Origin: a virus
Length of the DNA: 64,000 nucleotides
Reading direction: 5' to 3' (one strand)
Virus record (IMG/VR): IMGVR_UViG_3300043418_000072
Span: 167,362-231,361 of that record
Made by a program: the position numbers and the translations under genes. Positions 53,632 to 61,416 of this stretch are shown here, in pieces (position 1 is the first letter of the stretch; each line of letters begins with the position of its first letter). Under the pieces are notes generated by a model that saw only the letters and a list, made by a program, of their open reading frames with translations, searched no databases and was not told the DNA's origin.

Positions 53632-53639
53632 TATAAATA
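53632..53639 (+). promoter_or_regulatory. T4-type late promoter
   Basis: TATAAATA on the plus strand, 22 bases before ATG 53662 of the HNH gene. Confidence 0.7.
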
Positions 53640-53661
53640 CATTATAACAGAAAGTATCAAT

Positions 53662-54318
53662 ATGTCAAATCTACTCAATGCTTATCCGACAGTGTTTGTT
53701 GATAACAAATACTTACACTGGTACGAAAAACTTACCTCTAATCCCTCGGTTGGTGGATATTTAGAAAAACATCACATTGTGCCAAAATCGATTGTGCCGA
53801 ATACTAGCCTAATTTCGCTCACAGCACGACAGCATTATATTGCTCACTTACTCCTAATTAAATGTGTTACACCCAAATACAAAAGGAAGATGTTGTATGC
53901 TCTTACTGCAATGAAAATGCGGACGATTAAGGGTATAAAGTTCAATTCAAGGTTATTTGAGACTTTTAAAATTGAAGCAAATAAAAATCGAAGAGAGGCA
54001 CTAACAGGAAGAAAACATTCAGCAGAAACAAAGGAAAAGATTAAGGCAAAGCGGGCATTGCAGACCATTTCTAACGAGACCAAGCTCAAAATGAGTGCCG
54101 CTCACAAAGGGAAAAAAAATTCTCCAGAAGCAATAGAAAAAACCCGTCAAGCACACATTGGATCCAAGCGAAGCGACGAGACTAAGCAACGACTAATTGA
54201 AAGTAGACAATATTATCCTCGCATCAAGTGCGAGCACTGCGGAATGGAGGTTGTTACCGTCAACTATAATAGATGGCACGGTAACAACTGCAAAAAACGA
54301 ATCAATGATGAGTTTTAA
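53662..54318 (+). CDS. HNH homing endonuclease with NUMOD3 repeats
   Basis: A 218-residue protein on the opposite strand to its neighbours. LEKHHIVPKSIVPNTSLISLTARQHYIAHLLLIK is the HNH core. Three NUMOD3-like DNA-binding repeats follow (GRKHSAETKEKI, HKGKKNSPEAIEK, HIGSKRSDETKQR), and a C-terminal C-x2-C finger CEHCGME. It converges with the phosphoesterase gene, overlapping by 17 bases. Confidence 0.9.
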   Translation: MSNLLNAYPTVFVDNKYLHWYEKLTSNPSVGGYLEKHHIVPKSIVPNTSLISLTARQHYIAHLLLIKCVTPKYKRKMLYALTAMKMRTIKGIKFNSRLFETFKIEANKNRREALTGRKHSAETKEKIKAKRALQTISNETKLKMSAAHKGKKNSPEAIEKTRQAHIGSKRSDETKQRLIESRQYYPRIKCEHCGMEVVTVNYNRWHGNNCKKRINDEF

Positions 54319-54850
54319 TTTCTCGTTTTAACGCCGATGCAATTACCTCATCCATGCTAACTGCAATTACTCCTGTGGCATCCATTCCAACATCTTGCAT
54401 ACGATACTTTTCCATGCCAGTTGTGCCGCCATGCAAGTGACCATACAAGTGGACGCTACCTCGGTGCATCTGGTCCCATTCTAAGAATGGAAAATGTGAC
54501 ATCACAACCATTGTGCCGTTGTATTGGATGGCCAAGTACTTGTGTACTTCTTCAAAAGATTCAAAGAAGTGCTTGTCCATCAATGTTTTACGGTCATGGT
54601 TGCCTTCAACCAAGATCTTTTTACCGTTCAACCGGTTCATGATCTTGCTTGCGTCGAATCCGCCCATAAATGCCACGTCACCCAAGATGTAGGTGGTGTC
54701 TTCTGGTCCAATCAACTCGTTCCATTCTTTAATCATTGCTTCAGTCATGTAAGCAATGTCGTCTTTAAATCGTGCGCGAGTCACTGGACAGAACTTTGTG
54801 ATGTTTCTGTGGCCGAAGTGTAAGTCGCTAGTTACCCAAGTTTTTGTCAT
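54302..54850 (-). CDS. Calcineurin-like metallophosphoesterase, leaderless
   Basis: A 182-residue protein. Metal site motifs in order: DLHFGH (9-14), GDVAF, GNHDRK, SHFPFLEW, GHLHGG. Small members hydrolyse phosphomonoesters or diesters, including nucleic acid ends. The -10 (TAAAAT) ends six bases before ATG, so a leaderless mRNA is predicted. Substrate unknown. Confidence 0.9.
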   Translation of the reverse strand: MTKTWVTSDLHFGHRNITKFCPVTRARFKDDIAYMTEAMIKEWNELIGPEDTTYILGDVAFMGGFDASKIMNRLNGKKILVEGNHDRKTLMDKHFFESFEEVHKYLAIQYNGTMVVMSHFPFLEWDQMHRGSVHLYGHLHGGTTGMEKYRMQDVGMDATGVIAVSMDEVIASALKREIKTHH

Positions 54851-54856
54851 ATTTGT

Positions 54857-54885
54857 ATTTTACTCGATTATTAGTTAGTTGTCAA
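54857..54885 (-). promoter_or_regulatory. Sigma70-like promoter, leaderless type
   Basis: Minus strand TTGACA, 17-base spacer with TAATAA, TAAAAT, then ACAAAT and ATG. Confidence 0.7.
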
Positions 54886-55086
54886 CTGTGCAGTTTGTTT
54901 AAGTAGGATAGCAATGTACTCGCCGGGTTGCTCAGGATTGCCATAACTGTTGTGGGACACTTTGTCATAGCATGGGCCGCAGAAGTAACCGCTGATGTTG
55001 TAGTAGCCCCGGAGACTCCAGAAGCTACGCTCACGTTCTAGAGATTTTTCCGTGTAACCACAATTGGTGCATGTTGCATAAGCCAT
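54871..55086 (-). CDS. Small zinc-finger protein
   Basis: A 71-residue protein starting MAYATCTNCGYTEKSLERER, with C-x2-C at 6-9 and C-x2-C in YFCGPCYDK, a treble-clef or ribbon layout. The start at 55086 follows the upstream stop by one base. Function unknown. Confidence 0.7.
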   Translation of the reverse strand: MAYATCTNCGYTEKSLERERSFWSLRGYYNISGYFCGPCYDKVSHNSYGNPEQPGEYIAILLKQTAQLTTN

Positions 55087-55087
55087 G

Positions 55088-55285
55088 TTATTCCCCGATG
55101 TACTCACGCACCCACTCAAAGTGAGTGTCTGCAGGGATCCACTTGATTTGTTCACGGCGACGGTTTTGCTTGTCAAAGTCAAAGCAGATACAGAACCAAC
55201 CGCGTTCGTCACTGAAGCCAACTGTGTCAGCATAGCGCACAATTTGAACAATCTTGTCCTTCATTTTTGCTACCATAACCATCAT
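55088..55285 (-). CDS. Hypothetical protein
   Basis: A 65-residue protein starting MMVMVAKMKDKIVQIVRYAD, then GWFCICFDFDKQNRRREQIKWIPADTHFEWVREYIGE; strands then a helix. AAGGAG precedes ATG 55285. Function unknown. Confidence 0.68.
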   Translation of the reverse strand: MMVMVAKMKDKIVQIVRYADTVGFSDERGWFCICFDFDKQNRRREQIKWIPADTHFEWVREYIGE

Positions 55286-55294
55286 GCTAACTCC

Positions 55295-55621
55295 TTAGTG
55301 AGTGTTCAATGCGGGCTTGTTGCCGTTAATCAATTCACGCTCAACGCTGTGTGCTGGCTTGCGACCACGCACAACATCAACCAACAACACTGCAAACGCT
55401 TCTGCACCGTGTTCGCGAATGCTTTCGCACAGGGCCCAGTCTTTGTTTTCAGTGAGTGCGCGGCGCACATGCTTTTGAAAGCGAACTTTAAGGGCTTTGC
55501 GAACTTGGTTACCACAGACAGTGATACCAATGTAGCTTTCATTTGTGTTAGTGTTCACTAACATATAGACAGCATGTTTGGTATCTTGTCTGCGTTTACG
55601 GGTAACTGTTGTTTTCTGCAT
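55295..55621 (-). CDS. GIY-YIG domain protein, leaderless
   Basis: A 108-residue protein. HAVYMLVNTNTNESYIGIT is the GIY-YIG opening, RFQKHVRRAL holds the Arg/His, and VERELINGNKPALNTH the catalytic Glu. It has no DNA-binding tail and lies on the same strand as its neighbours, unlike the homing elements here. It may be a nuclease with a phage role. The -10 lies six bases before ATG. Confidence 0.82.
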   Translation of the reverse strand: MQKTTVTRKRRQDTKHAVYMLVNTNTNESYIGITVCGNQVRKALKVRFQKHVRRALTENKDWALCESIREHGAEAFAVLLVDVVRGRKPAHSVERELINGNKPALNTH

Positions 55622-55627
55622 GTATGT

Positions 55628-55656
55628 ATTATAGCAAGAAAACCATTTCGGGTCAA
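55628..55656 (-). promoter_or_regulatory. Sigma70-like promoter, leaderless type
   Basis: Minus strand TTGACC, 17-base spacer with AAATGG, TATAAT, then ACATAC and ATG. Confidence 0.87.
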
Positions 55657-55685
55657 CCGAAATTTCTACTACTTGAGTACTAGTT

Positions 55686-55874
55686 TTACATCAACGTAGA
55701 AGCGTCATTAAGCTCAGAGTTGGCCTTTTCTAAGGCAACATCAACCGCTTGTAATACTGAAGTACTACCATTTGCCTTAACCAAATTTTCCCGGGCCTTT
55801 TCCAAGTCCCACACTGCATTTTGCAGATAATGAATTTGATCACGTTGTTTTTGTGTGTAATCTCGAGCGTTCAT
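55686..55874 (-). CDS. Hypothetical helical protein
   Basis: A 62-residue protein starting MNARDYTQKQRDQIHYLQNA; one long coiled-coil helix (WDLEKARENLVKANGSTSVLQAVDVALEKANSEL). AAAGGAA precedes ATG 55874. Function unknown. Confidence 0.68.
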   Translation of the reverse strand: MNARDYTQKQRDQIHYLQNAVWDLEKARENLVKANGSTSVLQAVDVALEKANSELNDASTLM

Positions 55875-55891
55875 TTTGCTTCCTTTGAACC

Positions 55892-55920
55892 ATTGTAACA
55901 CCGATCCCATTATGGGTCAA
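55892..55920 (-). promoter_or_regulatory. Sigma70-like promoter
   Basis: Minus strand TTGACC, 17-base spacer with TAATGG, TACAAT. It overlaps the 3' end of the upstream gene at 55917. Confidence 0.75.
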
Positions 55921-56129
55921 TGGATTGTTGGACTAACTGCTAAACTCTCAACGTCGTTGACATTGAATACTGCTAGCACTTTATTAATGTTTTCTGGCAG
56001 CTCAAACGGAACTTCGTCTGGCAAAAGTATCTGCTTTAGATTTCCGTCTGGACTGATAATAAAAACATAATCATCATCTGCTATGTCTGCATCAACTACA
56101 TCAATTTCGTCGTCTTCGATATCGCTCAT
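55917..56129 (-). CDS. Acidic hypothetical protein
   Basis: A 70-residue protein starting MSDIEDDEIDVVDADIADDD, then strands DYVFIISPDGNLKQILLPDEVPFELPENINKVLAVF. Very acidic front. It starts one base after the upstream stop. Function unknown. Confidence 0.68.
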   Translation of the reverse strand: MSDIEDDEIDVVDADIADDDYVFIISPDGNLKQILLPDEVPFELPENINKVLAVFNVNDVESLAVSPTIH

Positions 56130-56130
56130 A

Positions 56131-56448
56131 TTATTTAAAAAGAATAAATGCCATAATTACTGCTTGGGTGATAAAACCCATGCCGTTTGTGATGATGTTT
56201 AAACTGTTCTTCAGTAAAATGGCACGGAAGAACAATAACACTAGTCCGCCCCATGCAAACAATACCACATCAAGGCTAGGAGCCCGATCACTTAGTGCAG
56301 TTACCATTGCTAGCAAGGTAGGAATAGTGGCACAATGGATAATGATGATTGCTAACCACTCTAAGCTGTCTGCTGAAATCTTATGAAAGTGATTTTCAAA
56401 GTAACTCACAACGGATGCTTTAATTGCATTGATGTCGAATTTTTTCAT
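56131..56448 (-). CDS. Small membrane protein
   Basis: A 105-residue protein starting MKKFDINAIKASVVSYFENH. Membrane helices at about 32-52 and 62-100. It follows the SleB gene by one base and may work with it at the membrane, for example as a holin-like partner; this is a guess from position. Confidence 0.65.
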   Translation of the reverse strand: MKKFDINAIKASVVSYFENHFHKISADSLEWLAIIIIHCATIPTLLAMVTALSDRAPSLDVVLFAWGGLVLLFFRAILLKNSLNIITNGMGFITQAVIMAFILFK

Positions 56449-56449
56449 T

Positions 56450-57025
56450 TTAATCCTTGTAGAAAATGTGGTGGCCAATTTGTGTGATTTTTGGTTTACC
56501 CCACTTTGGGTTGACATAATCTGCATGATAATACATTGCGTCTTTCATGCCCGGCAAACGGAAGTTTTCCAATAAAACCTTTTTGGCTACTTCTTCGCTT
56601 TCTTTATACAATGCTGGGTAGACTACTTTCTTGCCTACGCCCGGAATACATGCCCAGCTAAATTGACAAATAACCTTTTCGTAAATTACATTCTTTTGAT
56701 AAACTACTCCGCATACTCCGTTACCAAATCGGCCGTTGTCAACGCGGTTCATGGTTACTTGTGCTACTGCTACTTTTCCTTCAAATGGTTCGGTTGCAGC
56801 CTCGTGATAGATATTGCGTGTTAGGCATTCTAATTGTTGAGTACGATCTGCGGTGCTGATAAAGCCCTGTCGGTATGCTTCGCTACCTTCTTTTAAGGTG
56901 TTAAATTTTGCTGTGGTTACATTCCATACCAGGAATACAACTGCAAGTAATGCTAGAAATTGGACAACATTTCTAGAAAGAGCAATCCAAGAATCTGTTT
57001 TGCTGTTTGACGTTTTAAGTGTCAT
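56450..57025 (-). CDS. SleB-type cell wall hydrolase with membrane anchor
   Basis: A 191-residue protein. A membrane helix lies at about 17-38 (NVVQFLALLAVVFLVWNVTT). Then LECLTRNIYHEAATEPFEGKVAVAQVTMNRVDNGRFGNGVCGVVYQ, with catalytic-type Glu, marks the SleB/CwlJ hydrolase family, which cuts peptidoglycan. It probably takes part in lysis. AAGGAG precedes the ATG. Confidence 0.9.
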   Translation of the reverse strand: MTLKTSNSKTDSWIALSRNVVQFLALLAVVFLVWNVTTAKFNTLKEGSEAYRQGFISTADRTQQLECLTRNIYHEAATEPFEGKVAVAQVTMNRVDNGRFGNGVCGVVYQKNVIYEKVICQFSWACIPGVGKKVVYPALYKESEEVAKKVLLENFRLPGMKDAMYYHADYVNPKWGKPKITQIGHHIFYKD

Positions 57026-57108
57026 ACTTTCTCCTTTGTTTCTGTCTGTTGTTTATATAACCCTGTAGGATCAAAGTAAACAACTGCTATAACTCAATAA
57101 CTGATACT

Positions 57109-57117
57109 ATTATAGCA
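57109..57117 (-). promoter_or_regulatory. Extended -10 promoter before the SleB gene
   Basis: Minus strand TG-C-TATAAT without a clear -35. The region also holds the inverted repeat TGCTATAA/TTATAGCA and the palindrome GTAAGTTAACTTAC (57147-57160). Confidence 0.5.
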
Positions 57118-57155
57118 ATTAGTTCGCTGAAAAGCGAGTAATATGGTAAGTTAAC

Positions 57156-58736
57156 TTACCCCTTTCGGATCTTTGCTAGCACATCCATCGGGTCAATTTT
57201 GGTTGTGTTGGCAATACCAGCGGCTGCAGATTTGGCAATGTTTTGCCCCTCTGACAGTGCTGCTTTGACTGCATCGCCGTACTGGTCGTCAGTGGCCATG
57301 CTGCTGAATAGGAAGTTGTATCCTACTTGTTGTTTATCAAGACCTAAGTCATGCAACTTGTTTGCAAGTCCTAGTAGTGCTGGCGCCGCTGGAACAGTGG
57401 CTGCGCTTGGCACAAAGCCCGCTTTGGTTTGATTTGTGGCTTCATTGGTTAATTGAGTCTGACTTGCAGTAATGGCAGCACTGCTGTCAGTAATCAATTT
57501 AGCCAATGCGGGGTTAGTTGAACTGGTTACTGCTGATTGGGCAGAGACAAAGGCACTTAACGTAGATGGGTTTGACGGATCTGCAATTAGTGCGTTGGCT
57601 GCGGACTGCAATGATTGTCCTGCACTAGTTTGTAGAATCGCAGTATGTGCGGCCACTATGTTAGTAAAGCCTTCTGTATGTTTGTATCCTGCTGCGGTGC
57701 CAATGATATCATTGATAGTGGGATTACCAAATGGTCCTCCACCTGCGCCTAGTTTGCTAGATAGTGCAGATGCGATGCTAGCCGGCATTGGGGAACTCAA
57801 TGCGTCTAGGTGTTTAAGTGATGGAATTTTAGTTGCTGCTAAACTTGCCGCCATTGCTGCTGCTGTTTTAAACTTACCGCCCATGTTAGACAAGGCGTTA
57901 CCGAGGCCATCCAAACTACCCCCTGGTAGTGCAGCCAGCTCACTGGTGCTCACAATCTTTTTAGCATCTAGTAGATCAGCTGCCGAAGATATCATAGTGT
58001 TAGCTGGCAAGATCATTTTTGTTTGACTGATGATCTTAGCTACGTCTAATCCTGTGATTGTTTCTAGCACCTGTTTAATAACTGCGGGATTTGCAGAATC
58101 TAAATTGGTTGGATCGAGACCGGCCTCTGACAGTTTGTCCTCTAGTCCGCCTATGTCACCAAGTCCTTGCTTTTGCAGGTTCTTCACAAAACCAGCTGGG
58201 TCAAACATCTTTTGCGGATCGCTAGAATCAAATGCAGATCCAAATTTAGTTATGGTACTCGACAATGCAGTGAAGTCTGCTGCTGCACCATTGGCGCCTG
58301 CCATAATGGTGCCGACGCCGCCGGATACCATCTGACTAAAATTAGAAATGCCAAGGCCGAAACTATCAAAGCTCGCAGATGCTGCACCAGTTAATGCACC
58401 AGACCAAGTAAAGCTGGTTTGTGCAAAGGTGCTAGCACTGTTAAAGTTGCTAATAAACTTTTGCGTATTTGGAGCAATCGCAGTTGCCGCAGTTCTAATG
58501 CTGTTAGTGATGCTCGTACCAGTTTCGCCACTGGACAGTCCAGTGAAGTAATTTGGCATAGTTGGTAACGCAACGTTTGCTCCGTTTAACGCAGAGATAA
58601 CATTGGTGTACAGTGTGACTACCGGGCTGGTATCAAAATTGGTTAATGCTGTTAGCATCGCACCACTTACGCCTAGACCCTGGTTGTTAGTAAAACCAGT
58701 GGCAGCGATCATCATTGTTGGACTAATTCCACTCAT
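57156..58736 (-). CDS. Ala/Ser-rich virion-type protein
   Basis: A 526-residue protein with no Trp-rich enzyme signature. It is a run of helices rich in Ala, Ser, Thr and Gly, with ends MSGISPTMMIAATGFTNNQG and DPMDVLAKIRKG. It lies just before (in transcription, after) the PAAR spike gene, so a baseplate or tail-associated role is likely. TATAATA precedes the ATG. Confidence 0.65.
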   Translation of the reverse strand: MSGISPTMMIAATGFTNNQGLGVSGAMLTALTNFDTSPVVTLYTNVISALNGANVALPTMPNYFTGLSSGETGTSITNSIRTAATAIAPNTQKFISNFNSASTFAQTSFTWSGALTGAASASFDSFGLGISNFSQMVSGGVGTIMAGANGAAADFTALSSTITKFGSAFDSSDPQKMFDPAGFVKNLQKQGLGDIGGLEDKLSEAGLDPTNLDSANPAVIKQVLETITGLDVAKIISQTKMILPANTMISSAADLLDAKKIVSTSELAALPGGSLDGLGNALSNMGGKFKTAAAMAASLAATKIPSLKHLDALSSPMPASIASALSSKLGAGGGPFGNPTINDIIGTAAGYKHTEGFTNIVAAHTAILQTSAGQSLQSAANALIADPSNPSTLSAFVSAQSAVTSSTNPALAKLITDSSAAITASQTQLTNEATNQTKAGFVPSAATVPAAPALLGLANKLHDLGLDKQQVGYNFLFSSMATDDQYGDAVKAALSEGQNIAKSAAAGIANTTKIDPMDVLAKIRKG

Positions 58737-58757
58737 AAAAGTATCCTATTATAATAC

Positions 58758-59045
58758 TTATGACCCAATTTCCACGTCGGGACTACCTGCTGCAATAGCA
58801 TGGCCGCAGCTGAGATCACTGCCCACAAAGGCAATACCTTTGCCATTGGCAATCACTGTGCTGCTAGCGGTAGCAACCGTTGCGGCTTGATGTGGGGGAT
58901 GAGGGGCTCCGTACGGAGCATGACTGCTATCTAGACTGCCCTCTAATGCAGCACCTTGCCCGTTGATAATAACATCAGTACTAACGTCGCCACAAATTTG
59001 GCCGTCGCTAGTGTCTGCATCATTTAGGCGTGCTGCTGCTGGCAT
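58758..59045 (-). CDS. PAAR-domain tail spike tip protein
   Basis: A 95-residue protein starting MPAAARLNDADTSDGQICGD, with two PAAR-type repeats (VIINGQGAALEGSLDSSHAPYG and VIANGKGIAFVGSDLSCGHAIAAGSPDVEIGS). PAAR proteins form the metal-binding sharp tip on the tail spike used to pierce the outer membrane. It shares one base with the gene at 59045. Confidence 0.9.
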   Translation of the reverse strand: MPAAARLNDADTSDGQICGDVSTDVIINGQGAALEGSLDSSHAPYGAPHPPHQAATVATASSTVIANGKGIAFVGSDLSCGHAIAAGSPDVEIGS

Positions 59046-59356
59046 TAAAGGATGATTCCAGGTTTAGCAATTACGTCAACACCAGTTGTGGTCTTAACAT
59101 AATGCACACGCATTTGGTCCAATGACTCGGCATGGAACATAACGTGTTGCTTACTGATGAAAACTTTGCAGTCTTCCTTAGCACTAAACAAACTCTGCAT
59201 TAGACCAAGGCCTTGTTGGCTTGGCATAACTGTGCAAGGACTAGCGACCTTCCAACCATCGTCGGTTGTCTCTAGTAATTTAGCAACGACTTCATCGCCG
59301 TTGACCATTTTGAAACTCACTACATCACCTGATGCGTATTGTTGACTTACTAGCAT
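59045..59356 (-). CDS. Hypothetical Sm-like protein
   Basis: A 103-residue strand-rich protein (GDVVSFKMVNGDEVVAKLLETTDDGWKVASPCTVMP). The V-x-F-K-x-x-N-G-D-E-V-x-A order recalls Sm/Hfq-like barrels found in phage proteins of unknown role. It is coupled to the PAAR gene by TAATG. Possibly a virion assembly part. Confidence 0.62.
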   Translation of the reverse strand: MLVSQQYASGDVVSFKMVNGDEVVAKLLETTDDGWKVASPCTVMPSQQGLGLMQSLFSAKEDCKVFISKQHVMFHAESLDQMRVHYVKTTTGVDVIAKPGIIL

Positions 59357-59357
59357 G

Positions 59358-59600
59358 TTATCCTTTTAATGTTGTCCAGAAGGCTTCGTCTTTACCCGCA
59401 ATGCCTTGGTAGCCACCGGGGATAATTGTTGTGCCTGTAAAAATTTGTGGGACGCTGCGTAGACCCATGTCTAGTAGGTGTTGGCGTGCGTCTTGATCTT
59501 CTTCGATGCTGATTGTTTTGTACTCAATGCCCTTGCTTTCAATTAGTGCCTTGGCACGATCGCAGAAAGGGCAGTTGCTTTTTGAATAAATTGTTAACAT
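59358..59600 (-). CDS. grx: Glutaredoxin
   Basis: An 80-residue protein starting MLTIYSKSNCPFCDRAKALI, with the redox pair CPFC (Cys10 and 13) and RSVPQIFTGTTIIPGGYQ, the conserved cis-Pro and GG-Y loop. It recycles ribonucleotide reductase, whose genes follow upstream. The start at 59600 is the first ATG in the family frame. Confidence 0.92.
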   Translation of the reverse strand: MLTIYSKSNCPFCDRAKALIESKGIEYKTISIEEDQDARQHLLDMGLRSVPQIFTGTTIIPGGYQGIAGKDEAFWTTLKG

Positions 59601-59625
59601 AGTTTCCTCTTTTATTATAATTATC

Positions 59626-60756
59626 TTAGAGACTGAAGCCGCTAAAAGTATTTGAGTCAACGTCTTGTTTTGTACCACCAACTACGTAAGATGAAATCTC
59701 AGTTTCTTGTGGCGCAACTTGTACGTCAGCACCAGCAATCCACTTGGCAGTCCAAGGCAATGGGTTAGAGCTAGGCTTTGGAATACCGCAGTCTAGGCCG
59801 ATAGCAGTCATGCGCTTGCAAGTCAACCAGTCCACGTATTGGCACAATAGTTGAGTGTTAAGACCAATCATAGATCCGTCTTTAAACAAATACTCAGCCC
59901 AAGTCTTTTCTTGTTGTGCTGCACTCAAGAACATGCGAGTACATTCTTCTCGTGTCTCTTCTTTGATCTTGATAAAGTCGGGATCATCCTGTGGCAACAA
60001 CTTCAACAAGGTCTGTGTTGAGCCAAGGTGTACGTTCTCGTCGCGGCAGATAAGTTTGATGTTCTTGGCATTGCCTTCCATCTTCTTTAGTTCTGCAAAT
60101 GCCCATGAGCAAGCAAAGCTAACGTAGAAGCGAATGCCCTCTAGTGCGTTAACACTGTTGATAGCAAGCCACAGCTTCTTCTTTAGTTCGTACAGGTTGA
60201 CTTCAAATTCGTTGCCGTTAATGGTGTGTACACCAGCGCCTAGCAAATTGTAGAACCCGCCGTACTCAATGAGATCATCGTAGTACTTGCTAATATCTTT
60301 AGCACAGTTAACAATAGGTTCAATGTCCATTAGGCCATCGAAGATCTCGCTAGGGTTGCTATAGATGTTGCGAATAATGTGAGTGTAACTACGACTGTGA
60401 ACAGTCTCGTTAAATGCCCATGTGGTAATCCAAGTTTCCAATTCAGGAATAGATACCAATGGCAAGAACGCCAGCGTTGGGCTACGTCCTTGCACACTGT
60501 CTAATAAAATTTGTCGCTTTAGGTTACTGGTAAAGATATGCTGTTCAAACTCTGTTAGTTCCTTGAAGTCTTTGCTATCGCGAACGATGTCAATTTCTTC
60601 AGGGCGCCAAAAGAATCCCAACTGCTTATCAGTTAGTTTGTCAAATTGTCTATACTTTAATGTTTCGTAACGTTGCACTGTCACTGGACCACTTGGGTCC
60701 AGGAACATGAGTGCTTCGGTATGCTTCTTTTTGTTGTTGATATTAAAAACGCTCAT
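59626..60756 (-). CDS. nrdB: Ribonucleotide reductase class Ia, small subunit
   Basis: A 376-residue protein. Iron ligands and radical-site pattern appear in WRPEEIDI, LTEFEQHIFTSNL, WITTWAFNETVHSRSYTHI, ALEGIRFYVSFACSWA and RDENVHLGSTQ. It makes the tyrosyl radical used by NrdA. The start at 60756 overlaps the upstream gene by ATGA. Confidence 0.96.
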   Translation of the reverse strand: MSVFNINNKKKHTEALMFLDPSGPVTVQRYETLKYRQFDKLTDKQLGFFWRPEEIDIVRDSKDFKELTEFEQHIFTSNLKRQILLDSVQGRSPTLAFLPLVSIPELETWITTWAFNETVHSRSYTHIIRNIYSNPSEIFDGLMDIEPIVNCAKDISKYYDDLIEYGGFYNLLGAGVHTINGNEFEVNLYELKKKLWLAINSVNALEGIRFYVSFACSWAFAELKKMEGNAKNIKLICRDENVHLGSTQTLLKLLPQDDPDFIKIKEETREECTRMFLSAAQQEKTWAEYLFKDGSMIGLNTQLLCQYVDWLTCKRMTAIGLDCGIPKPSSNPLPWTAKWIAGADVQVAPQETEISSYVVGGTKQDVDSNTFSGFSL

Positions 60757-61415
60757 TTTGTTCCCCAATTATTTTTTGCGTATTCTTCAAATAATGGATA
60801 TAACATTTTTCTTTTTATTTCCATGATATTAAATGAATGATGTGTTCCTCGTTGCGCTGCCGTGGTTTCTGTTAACACAAAAACATACCGTTGGTGATCC
60901 ATTCCTCCGATAAATTTTTCAAGTTCCGTTGCGTTACTTATGTCAGTTAATACATACTGTTGGGTATTAGTATCGTACACTGACACTTTGTTGCCACGAT
61001 TAACAATGCCGTTCCATAGTCTAATTGCCTCGTCGGACAAAATAGCATCGCTTGTAAATGTTAAATTCAAATTTGACAAATCTTGTTTTATTAACAAATA
61101 CAAATCACTAGCATAAGGAGGAGACTTGGCAGGAACCTGAGGATTTTTTGATGTTAACGTAACCTTACAAAAATTGCCGTTAATTTCTGTATCTACAATA
61201 ATTGATACCTCTGTGGTATTGATATCTCCGCCCCAATATGTGAGTTGATTCTCAGATGTAGCTTTAAAAATATTACGCGAAACTTCTTCTACGTCTGCTC
61301 CGTGTTTTAAATTTTCTTGCAACATCTCTAACTGTGCAGCAAACTCATTTCCGCCAGGCGCACGCCATGGCATTTCTGCCAGGAACGTGCGGTAAAACGA
61401 TTCGTAATTATTCAT
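60753..61415 (-). CDS. Hypothetical protein between nrdA and nrdB
   Basis: A 220-residue protein starting MNNYESFYRTFLAE, which resembles T4 internal-protein leaders (F-L-A-E). The rest is strand-rich (VSIIVDTEINGNFCKVTLTSKNP) and ends YPLFEEYAKNNWGTK. It is cotranslated between the two reductase genes. No known domain; packaging is only a guess from the first residues. Confidence 0.65.
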   Translation of the reverse strand: MNNYESFYRTFLAEMPWRAPGGNEFAAQLEMLQENLKHGADVEEVSRNIFKATSENQLTYWGGDINTTEVSIIVDTEINGNFCKVTLTSKNPQVPAKSPPYASDLYLLIKQDLSNLNLTFTSDAILSDEAIRLWNGIVNRGNKVSVYDTNTQQYVLTDISNATELEKFIGGMDHQRYVFVLTETTAAQRGTHHSFNIMEIKRKMLYPLFEEYAKNNWGTK

Positions 61416-61416
61416 A

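Noticed and set aside
247-55920. Repeated 29-base units considered as CRISPR or iterons
   Set aside because: They are spread over 55 kb, always point at gene starts, and carry both promoter hexamers at 17-base spacing.
57199-58551. Several long plus-strand frames across 57199-58551
   Set aside because: They lie antisense to the Ala/Ser-rich virion gene; GC-rich Ala codons naturally leave the opposite strand open.
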